Of a stretch of 64,000 nucleotides of DNA, positions 12,201 to 24,200 are shown piece by piece. Made by a program: the position numbers and the translations under genes. The notes beneath the pieces were generated by a model, which saw only the letters and a list, made by a program, of their open reading frames with translations, did not search any database and was not told the origin of the DNA. Within the stretch, counting starts at the first letter, position 1. Each line of letters begins with the position of its first letter. This DNA is from Dromaius novaehollandiae (Eukaryota > Chordata > Aves > Casuariiformes > Dromaiidae), in the NCBI RefSeq assembly GCF_036370855.1, contig NC_088112.1, forward strand, positions 17,910,469-17,974,468, given 5' to 3'.

Positions 12201-15200
12201 GAGTGCCTCAATAAGGAAAAACAGTTCCTGGCCAGAGAGTGAGAGTCTGAGATTTCACATACTGCCAGAAAAGAAAGAGGGTGGAAAATTCATCCTCAGG
12301 ACTGCATATGGGCTCCCACTGAGATCATGCATCAATGGCAGAATTTCATCTTTAGATGCTGAATATAAGAGAAAGACCTCTGCTTATAGTCCTGTCCAAA
12401 GAGAATAATTTGTATTGATGAAGAAGATGGATGGATGGATGGATGGATGGATGGATAAAAGGTGCAACACCAGGCTCTCTCCTCTCACTAGAATTCTGGA
12501 AATTCTGCACTTGGTTGCAGGGAGAGGGGAGTGGGCAGAGCTGTTATTCCAGGTATTCTGAGCATTGATCACATCTGTTAGGAAGGAATCCTCAGATATC
12601 TATGGTGTATCAGAAATATGAAAACTCTGAGTGCCATAAAAATAATTGTCATTATTAGTAAAGAACTTCACGGAAATGTGTGTTGAGGAAAATGCTGTCT
12701 TGGGCTTAAATGTGTATTAAGGAGACTTTCTTAATGGAAAATATTACTGTTGGAGCTTTTGATCACTGAGAAAATGACATCCATTATCAGCTTAGCCAAC
12801 ACATGTCAAATTTTAGTCAAGAGTCCTGGGGCGAGAAGAATTCTGTATTTTTTGATACCTTTAGTAATTTTGCTGCCTCCATAGGAGTTACCAGTGTATC
12901 AAAGATGGACTAAAAATCATCTCATTTTAGACAGAATCTAGGAACTTGCAGTTAAGCATTTTCTGCTCAGATTTAATGACAATAAAATCATTCTTCTGCC
13001 ACTTGGAAAAGCAGAAGCTCAGCTAGTTTCCAATGTCATGGTGCCCAGGAACAGCTCCTGCAGTCTCCTACTGCTAGGAGAAGGAAGAGGAGAGGCTGGA
13101 GGAGGAGTCGTGGGCTCCCATGTGGAGCTGCTGGACTGTCCAAGGTGCGAGTGAGCCACTCTCACAGTGAGCAATTTATTGGTTGCTCCAGCCCTCTGAC
13201 TATCCATGTGCTGGTTACCAGCCTAGCACATCTGGAAGAGACCCTGTGGCTGCTATATCCTTCAGCCAGCCACTTCTGTCGAGGAGAGCCACAATTAATG
13301 AGCTTAATGAGTTGCTTATGAGCTTCAAGAAATGGCTTCATGGGTGGCATGTGCTCTTGGCTGCAAGGCAGCAACTTGTCTCAGTGTTTCTTGATCCTTA
13401 TGGCACATGAGTTTTGCATTTTCCTATCACCTTCATGCCATCATCTCTGGTGTAACTGGGAGCATGAGGTTGTCAGAGACAAGAAGAGGTCACAGCTGGA
13501 AACAGCTAAGAAGTTTAACAGGTGAAATGGAGCATACTATCTCGTAGTTGCTCTCAGTCACCCATCAACCACTCTCCCCTACTCTGGTCTTGGTAAGTCT
13601 TTCCTTGGGAATGTTACACACTGAAAAGGACAAACCAGTCTTCATGAGACTTCAGCAACCTGCTGTGAACACGAGGGACAGCTGAAAAAGTACAAGTGTC
13701 TCAGGGAGTCATCATCTCTGTTGCAAAGTGAAATGAAAGGGATCAAATGAGGGCACTGAATTTGAGTGAATTTTGGAAGAATGGGAGGAGAAGCAGCAGT
13801 GAGTGAAATCAAGTTGGATAAAGCCGTGGCGGGGAGGGACGCGGAGAGGAAGGAGGAAATGTGCAGCGATAAACTGAGGAATGCACAATGGCTGTGTGTG
13901 TCATCTGGCAGTAGCTATATCTGTAATTTCAAGCGCAGTACCAGCACAGAGGAATACCGAGATTTAAAGAGAAATTAAGGTTACAAAATAAATGTAAGGA
14001 AACATCAGCTAGGGTAGGCAGGAAGGATTAGAGCAGAGAGCCTGAAAGAAAGGCAGGGGGCCTGAAAATAATGGCAGGTCGGAATTTCTGAGCAAATTGT
14101 CTCAATAGACCAAGGTAAATAAGAGACTTTTGAAACTATGACAGGAATATACAGCTAGGCAGGTTCTTCAAATGCAAATCAGCACCACACCCATGACTTC
14201 ATTGAAGTCCTTAATAACAAGGAAAAGAGCAGGGACAGGAGCAAGGGATGCATCACTATTGCCTTTGAAGTCGAAGGCAGTATCTTCCCCCCAATAAGGA
14301 CCTGCTTAGTAAAGCAAAAACTATGACAAGGCATGGCACGACTCAGTTACTGGGGTTAAAGTCAGCAAGGCTGATGAAAGCAGAGGTAGTCTGGAACTTT
14401 TCTCTCCCTTCTGCCGGGCTGCTGGGGAGTCCCAGCAATGACTGGGAAGAGCCTCTGCACTACGGGATGTTATAGCTGGGAGATCACGCGGGACCTGGCA
14501 GAGCAGCGCAAACCTTCCCAGCCCTTACGTGGAGTGACCGGTCGTGCCCTGACCTGCGGAGATTATTGTTGCCATTTGTAAAGCTTAAACTTTAAAAAGC
14601 AGTCAGGTTCAACTTTAAATGGGCACGTTTTTCACAAGTTTTGTGGCATCAGCTGCGGTTCTTATGGCCTGGCAGAGGACAGCAGTGTTATGAGGGAAAT
14701 ACTGTATTCAGAGCAAAGCCTGAGTTTTATGTATTTTTTTTGCTCTAATGGGGAATGAGAAATATCACAGAGAGCAAGAAAAGCAACGGCTGTTGATAGG
14801 CTGGGGATGGTTTGGGTTTCTTTTGTTTTGTTTTGTATTCATGTATTGCTTGCTGATAGTTTTGCGATGCTTTCAAAATGTATTTTTCCTATTGGATATG
14901 TAATCTAGTCTTAAAGTAGCTAGGAATTTTAGGCTTGTTAAGACTTTCCCCATGATTTCTGTGATTTCTGTTTCTGAACACCTGTCTACAGAATTGAAGG
15001 TGAATATATATTTTTAAATTACCTTGGGAATCATTTTAGTCCACATTCCTTAAAGGTTTTTAGGTATTTGTTTAACCTATGTAATATGGGCATTCCTGTT
15101 GTCATTAATGAATCTGTGTTCATGCATTATTGTCATTAATGAATCTGAGATCACACAGAAATCTGTGATTTTCTTCTTAGTGGCACGTACTTATGGCAGC

Positions 15201-18200
15201 TCTGGGAAATGCTCATCTTAATAAAACAAAAATTCAGTATTCTCTGATACCCTCTAGTGGATGTTAATGAATGTTTAAATGAATCACGTGAAATGTAGAG
15301 AGCAGCGAGTCCTATAATTTAGGTCTGGGAAAAAAACTCGAATTCTGATGATCATGAGCAACATCTGTAGGCTCCTGAACTGCCGTACCTCCACTGAAGT
15401 CAAATTATCTGTTGAAATCAAAGGAACTGGAAGAATTCAGCCAAATATCTGCTCCCCCAGCCTGTTACCAGTTGTGGGAATTTATATAAAATTCTGTATA
15501 AAAAGTGGGAAATGTGCTTCTTATCATGGCCCTTCTTGATGAAGTCTCTCGTGCACGTAAGTGGCCGGCTCCACAGCAGCTGGCGAGACAGAGCCGTCAG
15601 TAGAGAGCGAGTTATCCTGAACGCTCAAGAGAACAAGGGAAATAATTTTTTCCCGTAAAGGAGCAACTATAACTGTGTCTTGCTCGCTTCTTGTTCACCT
15701 CACTAAATTATGGACTCTCCCCTCCAGAAAGGGGCTGCGGGTGATTGTATTTACTAAGGTGAAGGAAGTCCTGGAATGGAAGGTCCCAGCTCAACGTGTC
15801 GTGGAAGATCTTGCTTGTCCTATTTCATTTTTCTGCATATTGTTGTTGCTCTGTAGATCCTGCAGTGCCTGTTAATATCCCACTGAGCAAGGATCAGTGC
15901 ACAGTGCATTGGTGAACACTTGCTGCAGGCAAAATGGGGCTGTTTTCCATCCGCTGACGTGAACTGCACAGTGACATACTCGACTAGAGCCATCCACCAG
16001 CCACCCACCTACCCGCTGACTTTTTGAACTCTGCCCTTAATGCGCCATCCTCCGAGTGCGTCAGAGAGATGTGACAAAGTGATTACCGTTGCGTAGCATG
16101 TATCGTAGCGCTCAGACAGCTAACTGAAAGCTAAATGTCTTTCTGTCCTTTCTCCTCCCCCAGACTTGTTTCAGTGAACAGAAGAAGACAAGTAACCTTG
16201 AGGCCTATGTGAAATGGTTCAATAGACTCTGCTATCTTGTAGCAACAGAAATTTGCATGGTAAGTAAAACGTGTGTGGCCGTATTTTACCCCATGCTTGA
16301 TGTGCTGGTTTGAGATGGTATGTTAATAAGCAAACCTGGGGATTATTTCTTACGACCTAGCTGAGCATCAGGCTCAAGTTTTAGTAATATCTCACTCGCA
16401 GAAGCGACCTGATAAATGATGAGCATATTGCAAAACAGAGCTGGCGACACACAGGGGATGCACGGTTCTCTTGATGTAGTAGGAGCACAGTGTGGCATAA
16501 TGAACCCTGCAGGGAAAAAGAGAGGAAAACAAGCCTTGAATTACCCCGTGCGAGTTCTACTGGAAAAGATGCTAGTGGAGCAATATTTGTTATCTGTCCG
16601 CCTAAAGCTTTGCTCTGCAGGTGAATTTCCGTTGCATGGCTCTTTGTCCTGTTGTCCATTACTGTAGTTGTGACTAGAGTTTTTTTAACTTGGCAGTGTT
16701 TTTAGTTGGTTTGTTTTAACTTGGCCCCATCAAAATGAACTGAATGTTTTCGCCTTTGAAAAGGATGTGGAAGGGAGGAATAGTAATGGGATAAGCAGCC
16801 CAGATTGCCTATGGCTCAAAAGCATTGCTATTTGGAGATCTTCTTTGGAAAGGTGGGGTATTCCAGCCCAGTGAACATGTGGTTTGAAAATGCAAACTAC
16901 CACTCGGCCTGACCTTCTTCTTAAAAGGCCCAGAACAGCAGAAGGGGTTTAATGCAGTGAAACAAAGTCTTCCCGGGACAAAGAAGCTGCTGTTATATGA
17001 GCATGAAATCCTGCCCTTAGGAAGGTCTGTGGTGCTGAGCCCGCTGTGTGGAACAAGTACTGGAGATGCCCTCCAATTCTGCATATGCTTGTTACAGCTT
17101 TTTTTTTTTTTAATTTGCAGCCTGCAAAAAAGAAACAGCGAGCACAAGTCATAGAGTTCTTCATCGACGTCGCCCGAGAGTGTTTTAACATAGGGAATTT
17201 TAATTCGCTGATGGCAATCATCTGTAAGTACTGCTTCTCAACAGAGCTCTCCATCGTCTGTCGTGGATGAAAAGGGAAAATCTGAATTGCACCCACTGTC
17301 CTTTTTCTTCTTCCTCCCTCACAGCTGGAATGAACATGAGTCCAGTTTCCAGGCTAAAGAAGACTTGGTCAAAAGTGAAAACAGCCAAATTTTTCATTCT
17401 CGAGGTAAACAAAAAGCTTTTTTTGTGTGTTCTACACAAAATATATTATGAAGGGCACATTCACAGCACTGATTCTGCCTTGTAATATGCTATCTTTGGC
17501 CATGGACGCAACCGTGAGTATAAAGCTCCCAAGCTTTACCTTGGACATAGAACAAGCCCGAAAGGGATGCATGACTTTGGGAGTTTGTTAGCTACGTGGA
17601 GGTACAGCTATGTGGTACTGCTAGTGACTGACCCTCCTTCCGCCTGGAATCTGGCTTGCTATCAGCAGAGGTTAGAGGACACATTTTTGCACCACCTATT
17701 CAAAGAATTGGGTCAGGTTGGCTGGGTTTTGTTATTGAGGGAACAAGGATTTGGCATACATAAAATGTGCAGTCCTCCGGTAATCCAGGTACGTCACCTC
17801 CTTCTACAAATAAATTATTCTCCAAATAAAAGCTCAGTCATTTATTAATATAAAATCAAAGGTACAAACAATCACGGCCTGTGCCTCTACAGCTGTCATT
17901 GTATCTAGGGATCACACATCTGATTTTTGCATGCGGTGGTTTTCCGAAGGTGCAGGCTAGGCTCTGGTAGGGTTTGGAAAGCTATGGGTAAAGCTGTCTT
18001 TGCAGCAGCCAGTTCACTTTCTAACCAAAGTGTCTTCTTTTGTGGACCCAGCACCAGATGGACCCTACTGGTAACTTCTACAACTACAGGACGGCACTGC
18101 GGGGGGCTGCTCACCGATCCCTCACTGCCCACAGCAACCGGGAGAAGGTAGGTGTGACCACAGCTCCTGGGTCTCCAAGCGGGGAGGGGAGCATCGCTGC

Positions 18201-21200
18201 TGGGGTCAGCAACTGAAGCACTTGATGCGAGTGCTGTGCATGGACAGCTCTCCTGCTTCCACGGGGCCAAAGCTAGTGCACTGCTGAATCAGATCAGAAA
18301 TGTAAATCTGTGGCCGAGGGGAGTCTGGAATGGATCACAGAGCTTTTGTGGACTCGCTCCTCAGATGCTGGGGAGCAGGGGGACACACAGCAGGGAGGAC
18401 TTCTTTGGTGCAAGCATCCCTTGAAGATTCACTTTGTCTAGATTGATAAACCAAACAGCTTCCAGGTGGAAGAGGTATTCCAGACTAAAATGACTTTTAT
18501 TTTGGTATGGAGCATCAGCCCAGCAGGCGCAGGTGGAAGGGCGATTTTGTTACAACTGTGCCAGTCAGCATCTCTGTGCAGACAAGTCCGTATTGTGTAG
18601 TGCGCGATTTGAGATAGACAGCAAAGGGCACAGCACTCGGAGACGATGGGGTGGTTCTCCACTGATGTTAGGGACAGATGACTTACCGCAAGTCACACCA
18701 GCAAGTCTGGTCTGACTCCGTTGCAGCAGATCTGGGTGAAATTCTGTCCTCATGAATTTTCATTTCATTTAGTTGTTGCCATTTTGCTGAGCAAGAATTG
18801 TTTTATCAGTGTTTATGGCAGATATGTGTCTTTCTGAGATGTCCCTGATATGGCAATAGATCAGATTGATCAGATCTTGGTGCAGAATCTTGCATTATTT
18901 GTGCCCTGGTGTGTTTCTTGTTCATTTTCTTTTTTATTTCTCCATTTGATTCTCTTTTTTTTTTCTTTTATGAAAGTGGGTTTGTTTTTAACATTGCAAT
19001 TGCGTGTAGCTGTAAGTGGGCAACGTCTGCACAGAACAAAACTAAGGTAAAGTAGATGCTGCATCCACAAGCATAACACAGAATTGAATGTTCATTTACT
19101 AGAGGAGCCAGCCCAGATGCTGATCTCGCACTACTGCAAATTTGATGTAAATCTGCTGGAACGAATGGAAACTCTCAGCATTACAGTGAAATGAGATCAG
19201 AATCTGGTCACAGGCTGACTCAGCTCTGATGGGAGTGCGCAGAGTTGTTCTGAAAAGCACTTTCCTAGGCAAAGAGGAGGTGATGGCTTGGATGTTTATG
19301 AGCAGCAGAGAAATTCTTTTAACTCTCACATGCTGCAGCTAGGACTTGTCGTTCTGAGATGCTTCTGCAATCTAGTTCTTCTGTGACAATCCCATATCTG
19401 AGCCAGCTGCTTTGTTGTTTGATTTAATTTCCTGTGGAAGTTAGCAATCTCTGTCGTTTCTCTACCCCTAGCTAGTTAAGACTAAGGGCAAAGAGGTTAC
19501 TAGATTGAAAGGAATCTGTTTTACATAAAAAAGCCCATACTCTGATTCCTTTGTGTACATGACATATTAGCTTAAGAAAGTGTTCAAACATATGACTTAG
19601 GAGCTAATCAGGCTGGGTATATTACAGTGCCAGCTACAGCAGATCCTGTAATTTGTGCTTTAGGAGTTAAGATTTTTTTTTTGCTTATTATAAGCAAGAT
19701 TCCTATTTGTTTATTTTACTGAAATGAATAAAGTTGTAAGAACATGACCACTTTTTTGATCTAAAATGTTACCTTGTTTCGTGACAAGCTATTAGCAAAA
19801 CTTACCTTTTGAAGCAAAATATTTATCTTCAAATTGGAGCAGGCTTATAACAGTTTGAGATCCCAAGCCCCTCCACCCCCTTCTTGACAAGTGGCCACCA
19901 CAAAGCGCGCATGGAGGCTGCAGGACCCCGTCCAGAAGAAGGAGCTCTGGAGGGAGCGTTCGTCACGGACCGACAGACTGAGCTGTGGCTTATGTCTTGC
20001 AGGATGACAAACTGCTTTTAGCTTGGAGGAGCTAATATTTAACTGGCAACTTCACCAGAAATGTTACTTCCTTTTTTCCTTAGGGCTGCTACCTTGGCCG
20101 CTGAGTTTTGTACAGAGCTTACACAGATGCACAGCTCGGGAGCTAAATGACATCCTTGGGGAGAGACAGGGTGAACTAGCAGCACGCGGGCACCACCAGA
20201 ATCCGGCCTTTCTCCCTGCGTGTGAATGGCACAGTTAGGATATTTGTATTTGCTCAGGAGCAGGCTTCTAGGAAGGCATTGCCATGCAGCTCTTCAAGCT
20301 GCGAGATGTAATACAGTGGCAGAAATAAACCTACCATCGTGCAGAGTGAGAGAACTGGTAAAGATCTCATTAGCTTCTTTCCTTCTGCAGGAGGCAGTTG
20401 TCCTTCAGGGTGAGGGTGAGTTGGGTCGTTCAGCGTGGGCAATCAAAAGGGAACGAAATATGACTTTCTGGCATTAGCCCAGATTTTATGCTAGCAAAGT
20501 GCCTGGATTAAAGCCAACAATAAAGTGCAGCTATATCCACCTTTGCTGCCTTTACTACAGAAATTTGGAAAACAAAGCAGGCAGGGTGACATACTTTTAT
20601 TGGGGAAATAAATGGTGACCCAAAGAAATCCTGTGGAAACAACGTGCAGCGAATTGGTGTCCTAGGGGATGTCATTGCTGCCTTTTGGATGCAGATGAGA
20701 ACAAGCTCTACCCACACTCTGAGCTGACTGGTGGCTTTGTAGCATATTAGCATGGCATAGAGCCCACATTAATATACCTTGCCTCTCAGCAGGGCTTTTA
20801 ATTTATGTTGAGTACCACTAATGATGGTGACCTAGCTCCCAGGCAGTGTGGAGCAGGGCAGAACAAGCTCGCATCTGCCTGCACAAAAATGTTAGGCAGA
20901 TCCTGGCAGCAGTTCCTAGCTGGTGATCAGTATCTGGCTCCAGCTCTCTGTGAATATCTTTCCACTTCATAAGACCGCTGCCATAATGGTTACTGAGTAT
21001 CAGCCTTTTTGGTGGAAATCAGACCATACGCTGAATTGCATTCTTTACCTCAGGTTGATTCATCTAGTCTGGATGATACAAAAGTGAGCCCTGAAACACA
21101 TTTGGCTCAGCTTGTGGTTAGAAATCACCCACCTGACTCTGATAGGAGGACTCAGCACTTTGTGGGGTTAGGTCCAAAATACTAAGTTCGCTTTGTCCCC

Positions 21201-24200
21201 ATTTCTTTATTATATCAGTGTGGTGTACCAGGATAATGCCAGTGGCTCCTGGAGTTTCAGTCCAGCCTTTTCATGGCTGTTGTACTGACATTAGAGAGTT
21301 TGTCTCTGGCTGTCCCATAAAAAAGCCAGCAGAAATGCAAATCTTTAGCAGTTCCCTGCATGTGGTATTTTAGCTGAAGGAGAAATTGGCTTCCATTTTC
21401 ACAGCAAAAGTAGGCAGTGGCTTGATAAGGCCTTCCCTCAATTAGTGTTTTAGCGTCTGTGAGTTGCTCACACTCGCTGTTGCAACATGAAGGCCGTAGG
21501 CTGGAAAATGGCAGCTGCCACCCTGTTCTAGGTCCATTTCAGAGACCGTTTCAGCTGATGTTCAGCATGAGACAGAATAACTGTAGGACATTAAGTACTT
21601 AACTGAACGATTGCTGTGTTGTCACCAGCTCCCTTGGCCAGCCTTGCGTGCCATGAAGACACTTGAACTGTGGTACACACTTAACAAGCTACAGTTCAGT
21701 TAATTTACAAATAAGCCAGTGGAAGCATTTGGAAAATCTGCGATGCGATGTGGTTTCCTATCTGTTCATGGTGATTACGTCCGTGCTTACTGGCTTAAAA
21801 GACAGACATGGCTGCTGCAGGAAGATGCTCACAGAGCTGGGTGCTCAAACCCTCCATGTAGCCTTTTTCTATCACAGTGCCACTGCAGAGGAGTCCTGAA
21901 GACTCAGGTCTGAACATCGGGTCCCAGAACCCTTCCTGGAGGTCAGCACTGTCATGGGTTGGTCCTTCACGTTCTCGCAACTCAGAGCCATGTCACGAGG
22001 GGGCTCGGAGGAAGCCTGCTCTGCCCTGGCCTCTGCTGCACTGCTGGGATGTGCTCCAGGAGCGCGGCCACTACTTTCTGCTGTAGCACATCTGGCATCG
22101 AATTTATCCCTGCTGCAATTCCATTAATTTCAAGAGTTTTATTAATTTCAAGAGTTTTACCTTAGTGTTGAAGTAGACCTTTTCTATAGCAAATCAAGAT
22201 CTGACTCTGATAGGTTAGAGAGAAGGATCAATAATATATGCCAGCTTGCCCTGGAGGATGCCCAGGGCTTATTTTCAGTGCTACAAAGATCTCTCTGCCT
22301 ACTGTTGGCACTTTCCTTTCGATAAACTGTGTATTTTCAACCCTACCCTCTACAGGTTAATTTGGAGAAGCAGGTTACAATAAACAGGCGCTACAAAGGC
22401 AGTTTCATGCCTCAGGAGAAAGCCATGAATGGAGCTGTTGAAAATGCAACTGTTCCTGGTGATAAACTGTGTCTGTAGAAAAGTCCTTGGCCACCAAATT
22501 TTATTATTCCATCTTTCCTCCTTCTGGGACAATAGTGGTCACCTAACTGTATCTGTGCTAAGTATTTCCTCTCTTGCTGCTCTTTGGTTCCCAGATGTGT
22601 TTAAACTGCTTGATTTGCCTATTCAACATCTTTACTGATAAAGACCCCAACAGAGAGAGGAAAGGTCTGCAGTCTAATTTTGTTCTTTCTGTGCTCAGTG
22701 ATACTACTGAAATACTGAGAGTTAAGAAAGTGGGTTACTAGTATTTTCATAGTCATCTTTCTCTGCCATTGTGCTCAGAGCCTATTTATTCCAGAGTACA
22801 GTCATCTCCTGATTGCTGAAGGTGTCTCTATACCCTGCTGCCCTTTTGCTTGCCTATCACTATAGCGCTTTTTAAGTGCACAGCACACTGAAAAGTTAAT
22901 ATTTCTTTTTTCTCTTCTCTCCTGATTGAGTTCTTCTTTCATGCAGAGAAAATACTGAGCTGGAAAGATAATAGTTATGCCATTTCTCTTCACAGATTGT
23001 GATCCCCTTTTTCAGCCTATTGATCAAAGACATTTATTTTTTGAATGAAGGATGTGCTAATCGCCTTCCAAATGGACATGTCAACTTTGAAGTAAGATCT
23101 GAAAAATGTTTTTATCTATCTCATTCTGATAGCACTATCTAAGACACTTGCCTGTAATTTCAGTGCAGACCAACAAAGACTGGATGTGCCAAAACGGGCA
23201 GTCTTGAGTGACTGTGTTTGAAGGTTAAACCAATCCTAGAATGTCTTAAAAAATATATATATTTTATATAAACATTGCAAGCAGATCAAAAAACAAACTG
23301 AGGGATTTTCCAATGTTGAGTGAATGGCAGATCCTAACTCGCTTCATGTGGGTTGGCTGATGGAAATGTAGTGTCAGCAGTATAAATGATTATACATAAT
23401 GGCTTGGAGGAGGAGATGACTTTTTCAGGAAACAAGAAAAACTATGTTTTCCCTATATACACAAATAAACAAGTCAATATAAAATGCTTTATATTTTATC
23501 TGCATTTTTAGTCTTTTCTCATTTTTTATAAAGACAGAAATTAGTTGCAGTCATTAGAGAAAAATTAGAATATGAGCTGACTTTATATATAGAAAATGGA
23601 GTCACAGTGTTCATGAGGTAGAAGTCGTGCTGTTGGTGTAAGGATCAGAGTGCGTTATTTCCTGCCTGTAAGTTTTACATGGAAGAATTTCCATTAACTC
23701 CGCTAGAAGGACTTATACTCTTCCCACCTCTTTCTCCTGTAAATGAACTGGGAAAAGGCACCCATCTAAAACTGTACAAGGTTGCTTTTCCCTAATATCC
23801 CTGTAGCTGGCGTTAGGGATCCTGGATCCTGATCTGCTCAGATGCAGTTGTTTTAGTGACATAATCTCACGGTAACTTGATGGAATGGTTTTATGCTTAC
23901 AGAAATTTCTGGAACTGGCTAAGCAAGTAGGAGAATTTATAACCTGGAAGCAAGTGGAATGTCCCTTTGAGCAGGACCCCAACATCATCCACTACTTGCA
24001 TACTGCTCCCATTTTTACTGAGGATGGTAAGACCCTGTACAAACTCTAATCACTGAAAATATGTCTTCATCACTGCTCATGAACACCCTGATCCATGCCC
24101 CAGTGATCTCTGTCACTGACCAGTCTCAGTTCATCTGTAGCTTTCCTGTCTCGCAGCTTGTTTGTCCCCAGTCTATCCACATGCAAATACTACCTTCTAG

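Larger units (their letters stand above)
11637..16163 (+). other. RASGEF1C intron, 4.5 kb
   Basis: No coding signal. It contains an ancient palindromic repeat-like segment (12115-12200), a GATG microsatellite (12426-12456) and a 31-bp-period duplication (15099-15147). A purine-rich stretch lies near 13790-14110 with no recognisable gene. Confidence 0.6.
16260..18051 (+). other. RASGEF1C introns between exons e and h
   Basis: Three introns (16260-17120, 17224-17324, 17405-18051). No gene and no clear repeat; a T11 run precedes the acceptor of exon f. Confidence 0.6.
18148..22995 (+). other. RASGEF1C intron, 4.8 kb
   Basis: No coding signal. A partial MIR-like stretch is seen near 18666-18720 (ACAGATGACTTACCGCAAGT then CACACCAGCAAGTCTG). 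'GAAATGAGATCAGAATCTGG' near 19190 resembles another old repeat family. A perfect 18-bp tandem duplication lies at 22123-22158. Confidence 0.55.
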
